The notes beneath the pieces are model-generated. The model made no database searches. It had not been told where the DNA came from and saw nothing but the letters and a program-made list of their open reading frames with translations. A stretch of 64,000 bases of DNA from Fallopia convolvulus (taxonomy: Eukaryota; Streptophyta; Magnoliopsida; Caryophyllales; Polygonaceae). Numbering within the stretch: position 1 is the first letter of the stretch; each line of letters opens with the position of its first letter. The stretch covers positions 68,395,224-68,459,223 of the forward strand of contig OZ024719.1 in assembly GCA_964016875.1 (NCBI GenBank). The letters run 5' to 3'. The translations under genes were made by a program, and so were the position numbers. Of this stretch, positions 11,139-24,109 are shown one piece after another.

Positions 11139-14100
11139 ATGGCAAATACGGAGGGGACAAGCTTCTCTGGGGCTCCATTGGAGCTTCCAAGCCGACCAGC
11201 ATCTTCAACTGTGCTGGTGGAGCAACGAGGGACGTCGTTGCCACACTCCATCAACGCGCACAACCAGTTCTTTGGTAAATGTTCTTGGTTTTTTATTCTT
11301 GAGTTTTGTCATTGCCTTCTGATAAATGTTTACTTCAAATTTCACGAGGTTTATTGATTCTTGACTGCCTATGAATGAAGTTAGAGACGATGGAAATTGT
11401 TTGTGATGTTTACGAAGTATTGAGATCTTGGAACCGTACATATCTAGTTAATTAGGTAAAAACTTGCAATATCTTTGACTCTGATGAAATGCCAATGAAG
11501 CGCAAAATGTCCAATGCAAGTCTGTATGATGTATCTAGCAAATACGTTGAATCAGTTTGCAGTATATCTGTTGGCATTTTGTTGTGTTAGAAAGGAACAG
11601 CAAAAATGGATGTTGTTGATTTATCATCTCTTCATTGTTTCAACTGAGAAATGGATTTGCTAGTGTTGGCTTGAATGTTTTCAACTGTTGATGTCTAAGC
11701 TTAATATTTTTTTTAACATGGATTAATTTTGAAAGGATTTCCTCTACTTGTCAGTTACATTTTTATTCAAATGAAGTTTTTTAAAGGATCTGCCGATGCA
11801 ATTTGATTTGCAATAAAATTTCCTGTCCTAAAATGCATGGAGTTTATATTGCTGTCCAAGGATTACTGTATTTTTTATTATTTGAAACTACCATGAGGCT
11901 AGTAAAGCTTGATTCTTGAATCTTTTGTGGTCAAATATCATTATTATGAGATGAAGGAGGTTGATTCAAGCGACTGGGCAATTGGAATTGTTGATGTAGG
12001 CAAGTATGATTTCACTAACAAATGTATTCCATATCTTGTGTATTATGCAGTGTGGAGAGAATTTTTGTGGGGCGGCATTGCTGGGGCTGTTGGTGAAGGA
12101 ATGATGCACCCAGTTGATACCTTAAAGACTAGAATTCAGAGTCAAGCTATTCTGAGTGGAACCCAGGTAAGCTCCATTGTGCACCTAGTTAAACTGATAT
12201 TGTACTCCACTGAAACCTGTTTTGTTATGTTTCACATGCAAGTTAACTGACATCCATTCTCTCTTCAGAGCCAAAAAACTGTATTGCAAATGGTGAGAAC
12301 AGTGTGGGCTGCTGACGGATTACGAGGTTCACTAGCTTGCATTTATTTATATTTGAATATTTTTGGAGCTTGAATTTTCACATAACTCCACTCTCATTTG
12401 TGGCCTTAGTGTAATGTTTAGCTTCATCTAAACTCATGTGGTCTTTTCTTTTTCCCTGCCCTTACAGGCTTCTACAGAGGAGTGACCCCTGGTCTTACTG
12501 GATCTCTTGCCACTGGAGCAACATATTTTGGCTTCATTGAGTCCACAAAATCATGGCTTGAAGAGTCACATCCTAGCCTTGGGGGTCATTGGGCTCACTT
12601 CCTTGCTGGAGGAGTAGGTAAGATCTTGGTTGCTTTTCACTCTTCATTCCATTTTTTTATCAGTTTATCACGCTCCCATGTATTCCATATCTTGGCTGCT
12701 TTTCAGTTTTTCACACTTCATTCTATTATCTTCATTTCTGTAAATGTTCACAGTTACACCTTACAGATCTGATGTGCAGCTTAAACTGTTAGATTGGTCT
12801 TTTAGAATATATGTGAGGTAGAAGGAGAGGCAAGATGGAAGGAAAAGAGTAGACTTGCATTGTTACGATACTTCTTGCATAATTAGATGTATCATAAGTG
12901 AATTTTGGATCACTACCCACAAGAGGCGGTGACTGGTGATATGGGATGGTAATGAAGGGAGCTCTCCCTCAATGAGAGTTCTTGTGTTTGATCACTGAGA
13001 ATATAATTTTTGTAAGGCATTTGTTTTCAAACCAAAACAAGGAGGTAGATTTTGGATCTCTCCATCCATTTTCACTTAATAAGCTGCGATAATCTGTTAA
13101 AAACAACATATGATGAATACACATATAATGACATCATACTATAAATAATCCTAGTTGCTACTGAATATGCTGCCGCCTAGTTTTGTTAATGCTAGAAATA
13201 AGGAGTTAGAATGAAAAATTCTTTATGTGTGCAGCTCTCTCTTTAGCTCATCTAACTGCATGGATAATCAAAGAACTCAGGATCTCTTTGAAAAAATATT
13301 TCAGGGGACGCGCTTGGTTCTTTTGTGTATGTTCCATGTGAAGTAATGAAGCAACGCATGCAGGTTCAAGGAACAAGTACTTCTTGGAGTTCCGTGATTG
13401 CTAATGCCAACAGTTCTAAAATACCTGGAGTGCAGATGTATAAGTATTACACTGGGGTGTTCCATGCAGGCAGTTCAATATGGAAGGAACAAGGGTTCAA
13501 GGGTTTATATGCTGGGTATGTATCTATTTATGAACCTCTTTTTTTTTTCCTTGTACACAATGCACTTTTGGTATGTAATTAAAAGACCAATTTCAAAACT
13601 ATGAAAATGGTTAATAATCTTGAGTACAAATTTGCCATAATTGTAACTAATGTTTCTTTTATATGGGCCAATTCATTGTTTTCCATTAGAGTTAAAGGAT
13701 TATTAAGTGGAAGACATCTACTTGTAATTTCTTATTCCTCTGAAGTCAATGAACTCATAAAGGATTTGAGTTACACTTGTATAGTGTTACAGTGTGTCTA
13801 CGCAGAGGAATGCTCTGCAAAATTAAGCAAGTGATACAAGTTAAAAAATTCAAATTTAGATGAAGGCACGTTGTAGCTTGTAACTGTAAATCATTTTAGA
13901 GGTTGTGTGCTTTTTACTTAATCTGCACAAATTTTCTTTCTCAGAAAGTTATATTGGCCATCAATTATGCACTGTCTACTCATTGCATTATACAATTGAG
14001 ATCTTTCTATTAAAAGGTGAAAGTGGTATGAGAGTCTTGTCTTGGCTCCAAAATATCTTCAACCTTCAAAATAAAAGTTTTAAAGTTTCAGTATAACACA

Positions 14101-15185
14101 CGGATTATAATTTGTGGTGGGAATCATCTTATGAGTATAATTAGTCCTTGCTCAAACCTACTTAGTATCAGTTATGGCAAGGTATCTTTCCAAAGTTAAG
14201 CAAATAAATGCCTTATGTTATATTAATTCATCCAGTAGTGTGACTATTCTTCCAAATGTTTGGCTAGGTATTGGTCTACACTTGCAAGGGATGTGCCTTT
14301 TGCTGGATTGATGGTGAGTAGTGAGTACACATCTTTTCAGTGTTAAATCTGTTATCATGCATTTAAAAATGTTGCTGTTTTTGTTGGATATAAATAATAG
14401 AATGCCCTTCAATATGAGTATGCTCATATGCTGCTGCATAGTATGAAGTAATTTCTAGGATACTATAGCCATCATTAATATGTTTCTGCTCCTTCAACCT
14501 TCTCAAGTCGTATAAAACTTTCTTCAGGTTATGTTTTACGAATCACTGAAAGAAACGACCGAGTATGGGATGAAAAGGTGGGCACCCAACTCAGACTATC
14601 ATTTGAATAGTTCTATGGAAGGACTTCTCCTTGGAGGAGTTTCTGGCGGGCTGAGCGCATATATCACCACACCATTAGATGTAATCAAAACAAGATTGCA
14701 AGTTCAGGGACCATGCTTGAGGTATCAACAGTTCAAGTTCACTTTGGTGATTTCTAAATTTCGAATCTTAGCCTTTTCTAGTTAACCCCAATCATAATTT
14801 ACTCAAACTGGTGTTCTATCAATCATCATTATCATAGAAATCATGTAGAGCATCTGTTCATGCACTAGTCATCATTAGACTTCAGTATGGGGTGGCCAGA
14901 GGCCAGTATAAGCCAAGTAGCAATCTGTGTGCATGTTTTCTGTGTTTGCCATTTTTATTCAGGCATCACTTGTCTAACCTTAGAGTGGAATATGCTTAAA
15001 TTTGACATTGTGCATTTAGGTACAATGGCTGGTTAGATGCAATTCGAAGAACATGGATGATTGAAGGCACAAAAGGTTTCTTCAAGGGCAGTATCCCCAG
15101 AATAATGTGGTATGTCCCAGCCTCGGCCTTGACATTCATGTCAGTTGAGTTTCTCAGAGACAACTTCAATAAAGAAACCAGTTGA
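11139..15185 (+). CDS. Mitochondrial substrate carrier family protein (At1g74240 type)
   Basis: A six-helix inner-membrane carrier of the MCF/SLC25 family; the transported substrate is not established from sequence. Eight exons join in frame: 11139-11274, 12051-12166, 12269-12326, 12468-12617, 13305-13515, 14268-14313, 14528-14721 and 15020-15185, giving 358 aa. The three carrier repeats carry the signature PX[DE]XX[KR] as PVDTLKTR, PCEVMKQR and PLDVIKTR. After repeat 1 comes GLRGFYRGVTPGLTGS, after repeat 2 GFKGLYAGYWSTLARD, and near the end GTKGFFKGSIPRIMWY, the usual second half-motifs. The N-terminal 45 residues before FFVWREFLWGG are poorly conserved. From memory, the closest Arabidopsis relative is At1g74240, which lies next to the J-protein gene At1g74250; the same pair is found in this window, separated here by two genes. 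All splice junctions are GT-AG and phase-consistent. Confidence 0.94.
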
Positions 15186-15945
15186 ATACACTGATCTGCA
15201 TCAAGTCCCCAACATATCTGTGGACAACAAGGATTTTCCACAAGTCCCAAAACAATCATTGTTTTCCCCTGTCTACCCTTTTTTCTAAAAGTTCAGTTGG
15301 GGTGGTGCAGTGGGTATAGAAAACTATCTGATGATACACAGAGAAGCGGAAGCATTGGCTAAATAGGCATTTTTCTCACTACTAATTGTTTGAAACCCTG
15401 TAAATCCTTGGTTGAGTTCATTCTACCTGCAATTCTTTTACAACCAGTTGTTTGCTGTGCTTTCCAAGTAAGGAGGAATGTGGAAAGTTCAATCATTCAG
15501 AGTGATTGATTTGGTACCTTTTACACAAATTTATCAGCAGGTCACTGACAAAGGCAAGGAATTGTTTTACAAATGAATAATTGTTGTGATAAATTCAGGT
15601 TTGATTCTGTTAAGCCATGGATCCCTTTTCCATTCATCCACCTTTAAAACATAATGGACGAATTGAAATCAGCAATCGACAGTTTTGGTGGTAAATATAC
15701 AGATTGAAATCAAACAATCGACAATTGGAGCAATCTCTTCCAATTCATTATATTGAAATGAACGACATACGTCAAAACTTGGTATAAAGAAAAAAGATCA
15801 GAATCAAATCAGATTCTATACAAATATCAGGATTCAGAAGCTCAACTCTAGTTTTTATTCATTTTACTAGTCAATCGCCGACTACAGAAAAAGTTAGGGT
15901 TTCTATCCCGAAAAATCGATAAGAAGAAAATGGAAGGCCTGATCC
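15186..15945. other. Convergent 3' region between carrier and STMP1-like gene
   Basis: Holds the 3' untranslated regions of the carrier (plus strand) and the small gene (minus strand). No additional gene or repeat is evident. Confidence 0.5.
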
Positions 15946-16131
15946 CTAAACAGAATTGTCGTCGTCAGATCCTCGCTTGTTGCGCTTCCGGTAGTTCTGC
16001 TCGGCGGTCTTGGCCTTATCCAAGGCGGTGTTGGCGAGCTTCTGGATGTTGGGAACGTTGTAGTTTTGAGCGACATAAACTCCGAACAGTGTCCCTGCTA
16101 TGAATGAAAAGTAGCTCCGAATTATTCCCAT
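15946..16131 (-). CDS. STMP1-like (DUF4535) short transmembrane mitochondrial protein
   Basis: A single-exon gene for 61 aa on the minus strand. The N-terminal half is one hydrophobic segment (IIRSYFSFIAGTLFGVYVAQ) followed by NYNVPNIQKLANTALDKAK and a basic/acidic tail. G-x-Y-x-AQNY-x-(I/V)-PN is the signature of the DUF4535 family, whose vertebrate member STMP1 is a tiny mitochondrial inner-membrane protein tied to respiratory-chain function. The family length (about 45-65 aa) and hydrophobic N-terminus fit exactly, so the small size is natural rather than a truncation. Start at 16129-16131 gives MGIIRS. The role in plants is inferred from the animal homologue, not shown here. Confidence 0.88.
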   Translation of the reverse strand: MGIIRSYFSFIAGTLFGVYVAQNYNVPNIQKLANTALDKAKTAEQNYRKRNKRGSDDDNSV

Positions 16132-17079
16132 GGACGATCTACAATATCGCTCCCGCTTTGATTTTTTTTAAGGGGCTGAAATAGAATCTAGATTCTCCGA
16201 CGCCGGGGTCAGAAGTTTCGAGTGACAGACTTCCCGATCAGCCAATCAACCCCGCATTATATACACGAACAATCGAACATGACCTATTGAAGGCTTGAAG
16301 CACTTTCCTTCCCCTTTTTGGGTTTTTTTTTTCTTATGTCAAAAACAAATAAATGAAGGACAAATTAATCCCTTTTTTCCTTAAGATTTTTCACATTTTA
16401 TTATGATCTCTGTAATTATTTTAATATAATTTCAAAATTTTATCATCTATATTTAGTCATTTTCCTATGTAAAAGTTGATTTGGAATTATGGTGCCATAT
16501 TCATTCGAATATGGTTCATCTATGTGAATATGGTTCATCAATGTTTTGAAAAGTAAAAAATGTAAACAAGTCAAAACGAGACACAAGTAACTAATCTAAG
16601 AAGTTAAACAATGTTTCAAAAGTATTACATTATAACCCATATCTCTCTCTTAATTTTTCTAAGGAATTATTTAGAGAGGAAAAAAATTCTACAAGACATT
16701 GATATACTAAGTGCTTAATCTTAACAGAGAGTTTTCCAACGTTTAAGCCATATCGATTGCTTTCGGAGCTCAAAAAAAAAAGATTACTTTCGATGGTGGA
16801 AATTCACATATGTTAGAAATTTCACAAGCAAAAGTCTACTAATTTTTCATATCAATTAGTCAAAAATACCAATTTGAACAAAGTTTCACTCCTACTCGAA
16901 ACAGGTATCATCCTTTATTTTCCTAATAGCAAAATAATCAAACATACATCAATCAACAAAAAGCTACATCAAGATACTTGTATGAAACGATTAATCCATC
17001 CCCATGTCATTGTGATTTGTGAAGTGTTAGCCATCTTGCTGCTCTATAACCATCTTCCCCATGTACCTTCTCATGCACT
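16132..17079. other. Intergenic: STMP1-like promoter side and PPOX2 3' side
   Basis: AT-rich sequence holding the upstream region of the STMP1-like gene and the 3' untranslated region of PPOX2. No gene or defined repeat recognised. Confidence 0.5.
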
Positions 17080-20000
17080 TCATGATGATGGAGCTTCTTT
17101 AGCCATCTCATCATCAACTGGAAATGAGTCCAGGTACGAAACCACGAGCTCGGCTGCCTTGTATCCTGAAGCTATGGCCTTGCCCACTGAGAGTCCATCC
17201 TTGTGGTTACCTTAGCAAGTGTTACAAAAAGATGCACATCAAAACTACTGCTTATTACCATTAATGTCATTCCTGAAATGGATTTGCATATTACAGGGAT
17301 ATGGAGCAATGAAGTGACTACAAGTGGATCATTATGTTTCAGACTTGTCCTCGGTGTGTATCTTAAACAAAGAATTTGTCAAAAAACAGGGATCCAAAAA
17401 TCAATGACAGCATACAGAGAATAGAATAGTCGTACATCTTTATTGTAGACAAATGCTTACCAGCATAGAAGAATCCAGGGAGACCTTGTTCCATCTTCAT
17501 TATTCCATTAATAACTGAGTCATAGTTTCGCCCATAGAGAGGAAAGGCTTTGTTCCAAAAGCAATGGCTGCAGTAATGTATATACTTCGAGTTAATTTCT
17601 ATGAAAATGTAATGCACAAAGTCAAATAAAACAAGGAGACAATATATAAATCATATTAATCCGCCATACTGGATAAAAGTTGGTTCGCCCTCTGTGCCCA
17701 ACAGCTCATGTAGATCAGCAGAAACTATTTGCTTCAATTCATCCCTGGAGGCATATCATGAAACTTGCAATATTATTTCCATAGAGAAGCAAGATCAAAA
17801 TGAAAAGGAATATTATCATGAAATGGGGATAGGATTACGTGGAAGCTTTGGCGAGTTCTCTGTTTCTGCTTCCTCCAACAAAAGTAGTATAAAGATGTAG
17901 GTCACTAGGCGCACGGTCTGGAAACATCATAGAAGAGAACAGTGTACCTTGACAACCATTATACTTTGACAGTTAGGCCTAGTATCGTGAAATAAAAGTA
18001 GATTGGCAATAAATACTAGCACTGAGGAAATACCAAGAGTTTGTAAGCCATTTTGTTGTTCCTTAGAGGGAATAAGAACTCCAAATCCCTCTAGAGGTCT
18101 CTTCACATTGGCCTTCTTGAATGTAGTAATTATAACAGATAGTGGTAGGCAGTCCACCTGAATGGTGAACATGTAGTTAGGCAAACAATACTTATACCCT
18201 TTGCAAAAATTGGAGTTCTAACTTCTAATACATAACTGCCAAATCTCCGCTTTTTAATAAGCCTTCAAAAATAAACCCGATATTATTATAATGTGAAATA
18301 ATAATAAATTTACAAGATTAACATCATTTGGTTCATTTTTTGAATGGAGCATATGTCAAATGGCAAGTTATATAGCATCAAAAAGGATTGTGGCACCACA
18401 GAGCAGCCTCAATATTGGACTACAAAAAGGATTTTTCATCCATGAATTTTAAATTTTCAGGGAAAGGAAATATAAACCAGCTTAAATTAACACCCAAGGA
18501 ATGAGAGTGCATACACACACCTCTGGCAGAAATTCAAGAGAAAATGGATTCCCTCTTCTTGAAATCTGCATTCCTTTAACATCAGAAATCGGGGCCTGCC
18601 ACAAACAAGCTTAAGTTAGCTAAGAAATTTTCTCTAAGAGATAACATTGGATTCTAAAAAGGGATAGCGAAATCAACAATTTACATGAAACAAATCAACT
18701 ACAAAATGCAAAAGCCTTTAACCATAAGTGCAGTATAATGAGCCAGTGTTGAGGCTTCTAATTAATTCCACCATCTCATTACCTGCTTACAAAAAAATGA
18801 GTGGAGATAAAAGAAAAATTATAGAAAGTTGGTCCACATATCATCATTTGCATGCAAAAGCCTTGAACTACAAGTGCAGTATAATGAGCCACAGTTGAAG
18901 CTTCTAATTGATTTCACCATCTTATTACATGCTAACTAAAAAATAAGTGGAGATAAAAGAAAATTTATAGAAAGTCGGTCCACAAATCATCATTTACTTG
19001 CTAAATATAAAAATCCCCACCAATAGATGTAAGTATAACCTCTGAAACCTTTGTTCTCTGGGCAATTGATGACATTTGTGCACAAAAGAAGATGAACTTT
19101 GTAAATGAAAAAGCTTTTGTATTAAGAGCAGTATCAGAAGTAAACCCATACCGTCATGACTACAGCATCAAAAGGTAGATCTTGCATGTTGTTGTTAGAA
19201 GTATAAGAGAGTGACCATTTCTGTAGTTTAGAAAGCTCATCACCACTGTAAGACAGTGACAACACCTTTGCTTGGAGTTTGAGCTCCTCATCAGAGAACT
19301 CTTTGCATATTGTATCAATGAGTGTCTAGAACAGATGAGGACAGGCAAGTCACAGCCAGGCATTTAGCAAAATCACTAGTACTGAATCAATTGAACACTT
19401 TTTTTTTTTTGCAGAATTACTTATTCAACTATAAAAAAATGCACGTGGATCAATTTTTAGGAAGTCCATAACTGAAGAAATAAGTCCAAATAGGTGACTA
19501 CATTATCAAGAGGTGACTACATCAATAACATACTTTCATGCTGAAACGATGTTATCGCATAACTAATTTTTTGATGGACACAAATTATGTACAAGTACTC
19601 TTTAAGGTGGTAGAACAAATATCCAGAGTGATGGACAACATTAGGGACAAGATCAAAAAGAGTCGATAAAATCTACAGGAAACTTGCAGCTAAGGAAAAA
19701 GTACCTGCATTCCACCTTGGAATGAAAAAGAACCACGTTGACGTGATGATTGCTTAGTTTTTTTGCTATGGTCCTTTTTGGATGCCAATTTGGACCGAAT
19801 TGCCCCCACTATAATTGAACCAAACCTGCTCAATATGAGTTTTTGAAATATCAGTTATGAAACATCATGAATCTAATAATGTTACTTCATAGCACAGTCA
19901 AATCATTTAGAAGCAACAGACAAACTATTTCTTAAATCCAGCTGCTTCACAACCTGAAGTCAATGTCCACATTTTTATATCAGAACCAAAGTGCTAATAA

Positions 20001-23000
20001 CCCTACTGTATATGGGATTTCTGTTGCTTTAAAGAAATTAAATCTGCTTTTAAATCATAGTTCCACAGTACACAGGACGGAAAAGGGGAATCTTTCAATA
20101 TATGACCAGGTAGACCCTGATATATTACAGAGCCACGATAGGATGTAAATTGAATTCGTCTCATTCAGAGGTATTAAGGGGTTGTAAAAGTAAAGATGCC
20201 CTCGAGTGAAAAAGGGGAATAAAAAAAAAAGACAGAAGTTCTCTGTCAGTGAGCATATGTATTGAACAAGTGAAAAACTAGAAACGAAATGTGTGCAAGT
20301 GCCACTTAATTCATTGATGCAGCATTAAACAATGAAGTATCTAAGTTGAGTTTTTGCAATCATAAAGTTCCAGGAAACCAAAATCCACTAAATTCACATC
20401 CTCATCATGCAGATTAGTACCTTATACAATTTAAACACCTTATCTCTTCCTTGTATAATTTAACCCTCCTTTTAAAGTCCTGATTTTGTTGGAAAAACTT
20501 AAATGCTAGATGGAAAAATGGAGAATTGAAGGAGGATTATTATTCATGCTTTGAAACTCATATCAACTAGTTGAAAATCCTAATCAAGCACGCAGAAATG
20601 AACATTCTCACATCAGATGATACCTTTTCTCTATGTTCCAGAGCTCAGGAAATGCATGGCGCATCTGCCAAGATTGAAAAACATAACATCTAAATCAAGA
20701 TTACATACTTTACATTACTGAATTAAGCAATAATGTGGTCACAGGTGAAGCCCATAAGCAACAGTTAAGTATATAGATTCAAAACCTAGTCAAGAACATC
20801 TTCCACTACTTTATGAAGTTACCATGGAGATCACGGGTAAAAAAGATTTAAGGAAAACCAAGAAAAGCATAAAAATAAAAGACAATAAGTGCAACAAAAG
20901 ATAACACTTACTGAAACAGATTCAGGATCTCCAGCACATGTACCAGCAAGGAAAGGGTCCATAAGATAGTCGACAAACTACATGAAGAAATATTAGCTAT
21001 ACGAAATTTAGAATTCATGCTAGTAGCTTACAAAAAAATAGCCATTTATTTATCATGGAGTAAACAAGCAAATACCTCCTTTCCGAAATGACGCTGGAAG
21101 AATTCGCCCACACTGCAGTGAAAGAAATGATTAAATTTCAAGGACTTCCACAAGAAATGTCAACCTCAAAGCAAGAGCATCCCAACTAGAATTTAGCCAA
21201 ATTGATAACTCAAACATCTATGCCCTTGTCTGTCCATTAAGGGCAACAATTTCCGCTGAAGAAATATGAATTTGTATTCCAATTTTGTTTTAAGTGCCTC
21301 AAGCATTCTCAAATAAAGTTGGAACCTGACACCTAAACAAATAATCCAATATTTTTTTTGTCAATCAAAACTACTTTTGTACAAGATCTGCAGGTGTGTT
21401 CCATTTGGGTTGCATATAACTGGAAATAGAAATAAACACGACAAGGATACATGGGTAAATGCCAGGAATTGGCACTTGGAAAAACTACTAGGATTACACG
21501 AGGATAGAAGGCCAGTGAACAAAAAAGTGTGAGGCACAAAAAAGTAATTAAAAGTCCATTACCTTTCAAATGTTTGCTCATCTGCCACCTTAGAACTCTC
21601 AGCTTTCTTCCCCGAGAATGGCTCCATAACTATTTTAAACTGGAATTTGTGTTTATAGTTAAAATTTAAAATATGCAAGCAAGTCAAAAGGTTAATCCTC
21701 AGTTGACAAACTTTTCTCAACAACTAAAATCGCTCACTATTTTCCAGGATTTGAGGTACACATATTGTAGTTATAGTTCAAATACTGCATAGTGCTTGGG
21801 GCCCTGAGCTATTGAACATGTAAACCATTGAGCCTATCCATCTTTCAAGCTTGACAACATGCTTGTTTGTTCTAAGGACAAGAGTAAGATTATGAATGCT
21901 TTTGTGCTAAAGAAATATGAATGGTGTAATCAGTACTTTTTATAGAATATTTATATTCAATTATACCTTATGATAAAGGGGTTAGAATCCCATAAATATA
22001 CAATCACGACACTCTGGTGCAAATTGTAAATTAAACCTTAGGCAGATTGCAGGAATCTAACCTTTGATTTGGCAGATAGGATACTGCTTTTGAGCAGGGC
22101 AATAGGGTCGGAAGGTAGCTGAATGAAGCAAAAGAGAATTAATTATTTATTATCACTAAATTCTACTGAACACCTATAAAATTGGACCAAGCGGGACTAA
22201 CCAGCAACGGTGATCCATTTCTTGCGATGTACCGCAAATTCTGGGAAATTGGCTGTCCAAGGAAGTATGTCAGCACTCAAATAAAGCAAATGGCTTAGAT
22301 AGAAGGCTAACCAATTGGATATCTATACATGAAAAACCCATACAATAAATGGTAATACTATGCAAGCAGTAAGTAATTCAGAGCAGTGAAAGGATTACCA
22401 GTTGTTGTTTTTCTCGAAGGCCAAGATCATCAATCAAATCAGTCACCTCCCTCTCACTTTCTGTCTGCAAAAGTGAGAGACTATATAATATAAAACCATT
22501 GAAGCACAATTCAGCAGAAAATAAAGCCTTCAATCACCAAAAACAAAACACCCTCACCATTGTATTCGCCCCCTCATCCCAAATCAAGCCATCTTGCTTG
22601 ACAGTTCTTATTTTCCCTCCAGCTCTTGCATCCGCTTCGAACAATGTCACATTTACACCTTGTGATTTTAACTTGTGTGCCGCAGCAAGGCCACTTCAAT
22701 AAACAAAACGGGCAAAAGAACTTACTAGTCACTACATTCAATGTAAACAGTCCATGCCATCATCGCAATGGAAATTCTAAAATGCAGTTCACAATGGGGA
22801 AGGGCAACACATAAGAAGTGGCTGCTAGGAAGATAAATAAAGCATACCTAACTCCAGCGCCCACAACTGCTACTCTTTTAGCATTATCTGAAATCCAAAA
22901 GATCAGAATTCCTCTTATTAAATTGATCGTTAATCGCAACCTAAATGAAACCACTGGCTAACAGGAATCGAAATTAAGCACCCAATTTTATCATTTTTCA

Positions 23001-23262
23001 CAGCAAGAGCAACCAGCAAGCAAAATTCAGCGAATACTAGGCCCGAAACTTGCAAATCTAGATTATCCTTTCGCAAATGTGATTCCGCAGGCTAACTGCG
23101 ATATTGAATTTTGAAATAAAAAAGCAAGAAAGGTGGGGATATACTTGAACTATCTTGGTAAGTGGCCATGGCGACGGAGGAGGAATTATTAGCAGAATGC
23201 GATGGTTCTGAGACTCGATAAGGAGGAGGAATTGATGAGCGGAAAAGAGACAGGGACTCCAT
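17080..23262 (-). CDS. PPOX2: Protoporphyrinogen IX oxidase 2
   Basis: FAD enzyme that oxidises protoporphyrinogen IX to protoporphyrin IX, the last shared step of haem and chlorophyll synthesis. Eighteen exons join in frame: 23145-23262, 22848-22887, 22558-22693, 22399-22464, 22202-22252, 22062-22118, 21563-21639, 21076-21112, 20912-20977, 20624-20664, 19705-19825, 19152-19325, 18521-18595, 18034-18157, 17839-17947, 17670-17744, 17461-17567, 17080-17210; total 534 aa. The FAD dinucleotide motif VAVVGAGVSG begins near residue 45. Family hallmarks follow: IWDEGANTMTESE, LREKQQLPISQNLRYIAR, FVDYLMDPFLAGTCAGDPES, GSFSFQGGMQTLID, FGVLIPSKEQ, TLFSSMMFPDRAPSDL, TTFVGGSRNR and LPGFFYAGNHKDGLSVGKAI. 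These match the plant mitochondrial/dual-targeted PPOX2 clade, not plastid PPOX1. Methionines at codon 1 and codon 32 (MATYQDSS) are both plausible starts. Confidence 0.96.
18704..18998. repeat. Tandem duplication of about 146 bp in a PPOX2 intron
   Basis: Two adjacent units share GCAAAAGCC, AAGTGCAGTATAATGAGCCA, CTTCTAATT, GTGGAGATAAAAGAAAA and TTATAGAAAGT, in the same order and at a constant offset of 146 bases (first unit from about 18704, second from about 18850). They lie in the intron between the exons at 19152-19325 and 18521-18595 and do not touch splice sites. Divergence of roughly one base in ten suggests an old local duplication. Confidence 0.85.
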
Positions 23263-23446
23263 TTGAGACAAAAACCGGGGGCTTTAAATATGCGTAGAGG
23301 GATTCAAGTGCTAATCACAATTCCTCTCGTTAAGCTACCTACCTTGGAATGGTCGGGATAATGGTTTGACATAATAAGAGTAACTTGACAATTTTGTAAT
23401 TTGTATAATTTATTTCCTCACAGAAGTTTACCATTCTCTCTGTCTT

Positions 23447-24109
23447 TGATAGGTAAACTACATTATTTCATATATAATGTACGAAGTTATATATTTTTAT
23501 AATTCAATAAAACTATTTTTTTAAAGGAAAATAAATATATTTAATAATATATGGAAAATGAGAATCGATATAATTTTAAACTTATATCTTTATAAAAATA
23601 TATCTACATAAAAAAAAGAGGTATATATTTTGTAGGAAATAAAAAATAAAATAGTACTTGAATATAAACCATTAATAGTATTTTTATCATTAAATAAACA
23701 CTTTAGATTTATAATATATATTAACTATATTGTCTATATTTTTATTATTTTCAAAAAGTATAAATATTTATCATTAACTTTTTATTCTAAAATAAAATCA
23801 ATATTATTGATAAAGATGTTAAAAAATAAAAGATATTTATATTTATTATTTTAGATATTTATCTTTATTTTGTAAGCATTTGTATAAGAAATTTTTCAAA
23901 AAATATAATAAATTTTTTATTTTAAATATGTTGTGAAAAAATATATGTATTTAAAAAAAAATTAAAATATATTAAATAAGAATTAAGTTGATTTTGAAAA
24001 TAGATTTATATAAATAAAAAAAAAATTAGAATGTTGAAATAATAAAAATAAAAATTAAATTTTTAGAATATGAAGTGGAGCTAAACTCCGACACGCAGTT
24101 TGTTATAGA
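23447..24109 (-). mobile_element. Helitron-like element related to the one at 8240-8821
   Basis: On the minus strand this AT-rich block starts A|TCTATAACA at 24109, like the first Helitron. It also shares an internal block: GAAAA(C/A)TT(C/T)CTTATACAA, then AAAGATAAA, then AAATATAAAT and CTTTT in the same order. Near its other end is a hairpin, TACATTAT-loop-ATAATGTA at 23459-23481, as expected a few bases before a Helitron terminus. The terminal CTRR is not intact, so the 3' border is approximate. No coding capacity is visible. It sits between the divergent promoters of PPOX2 and the J-protein gene. Confidence 0.6.
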
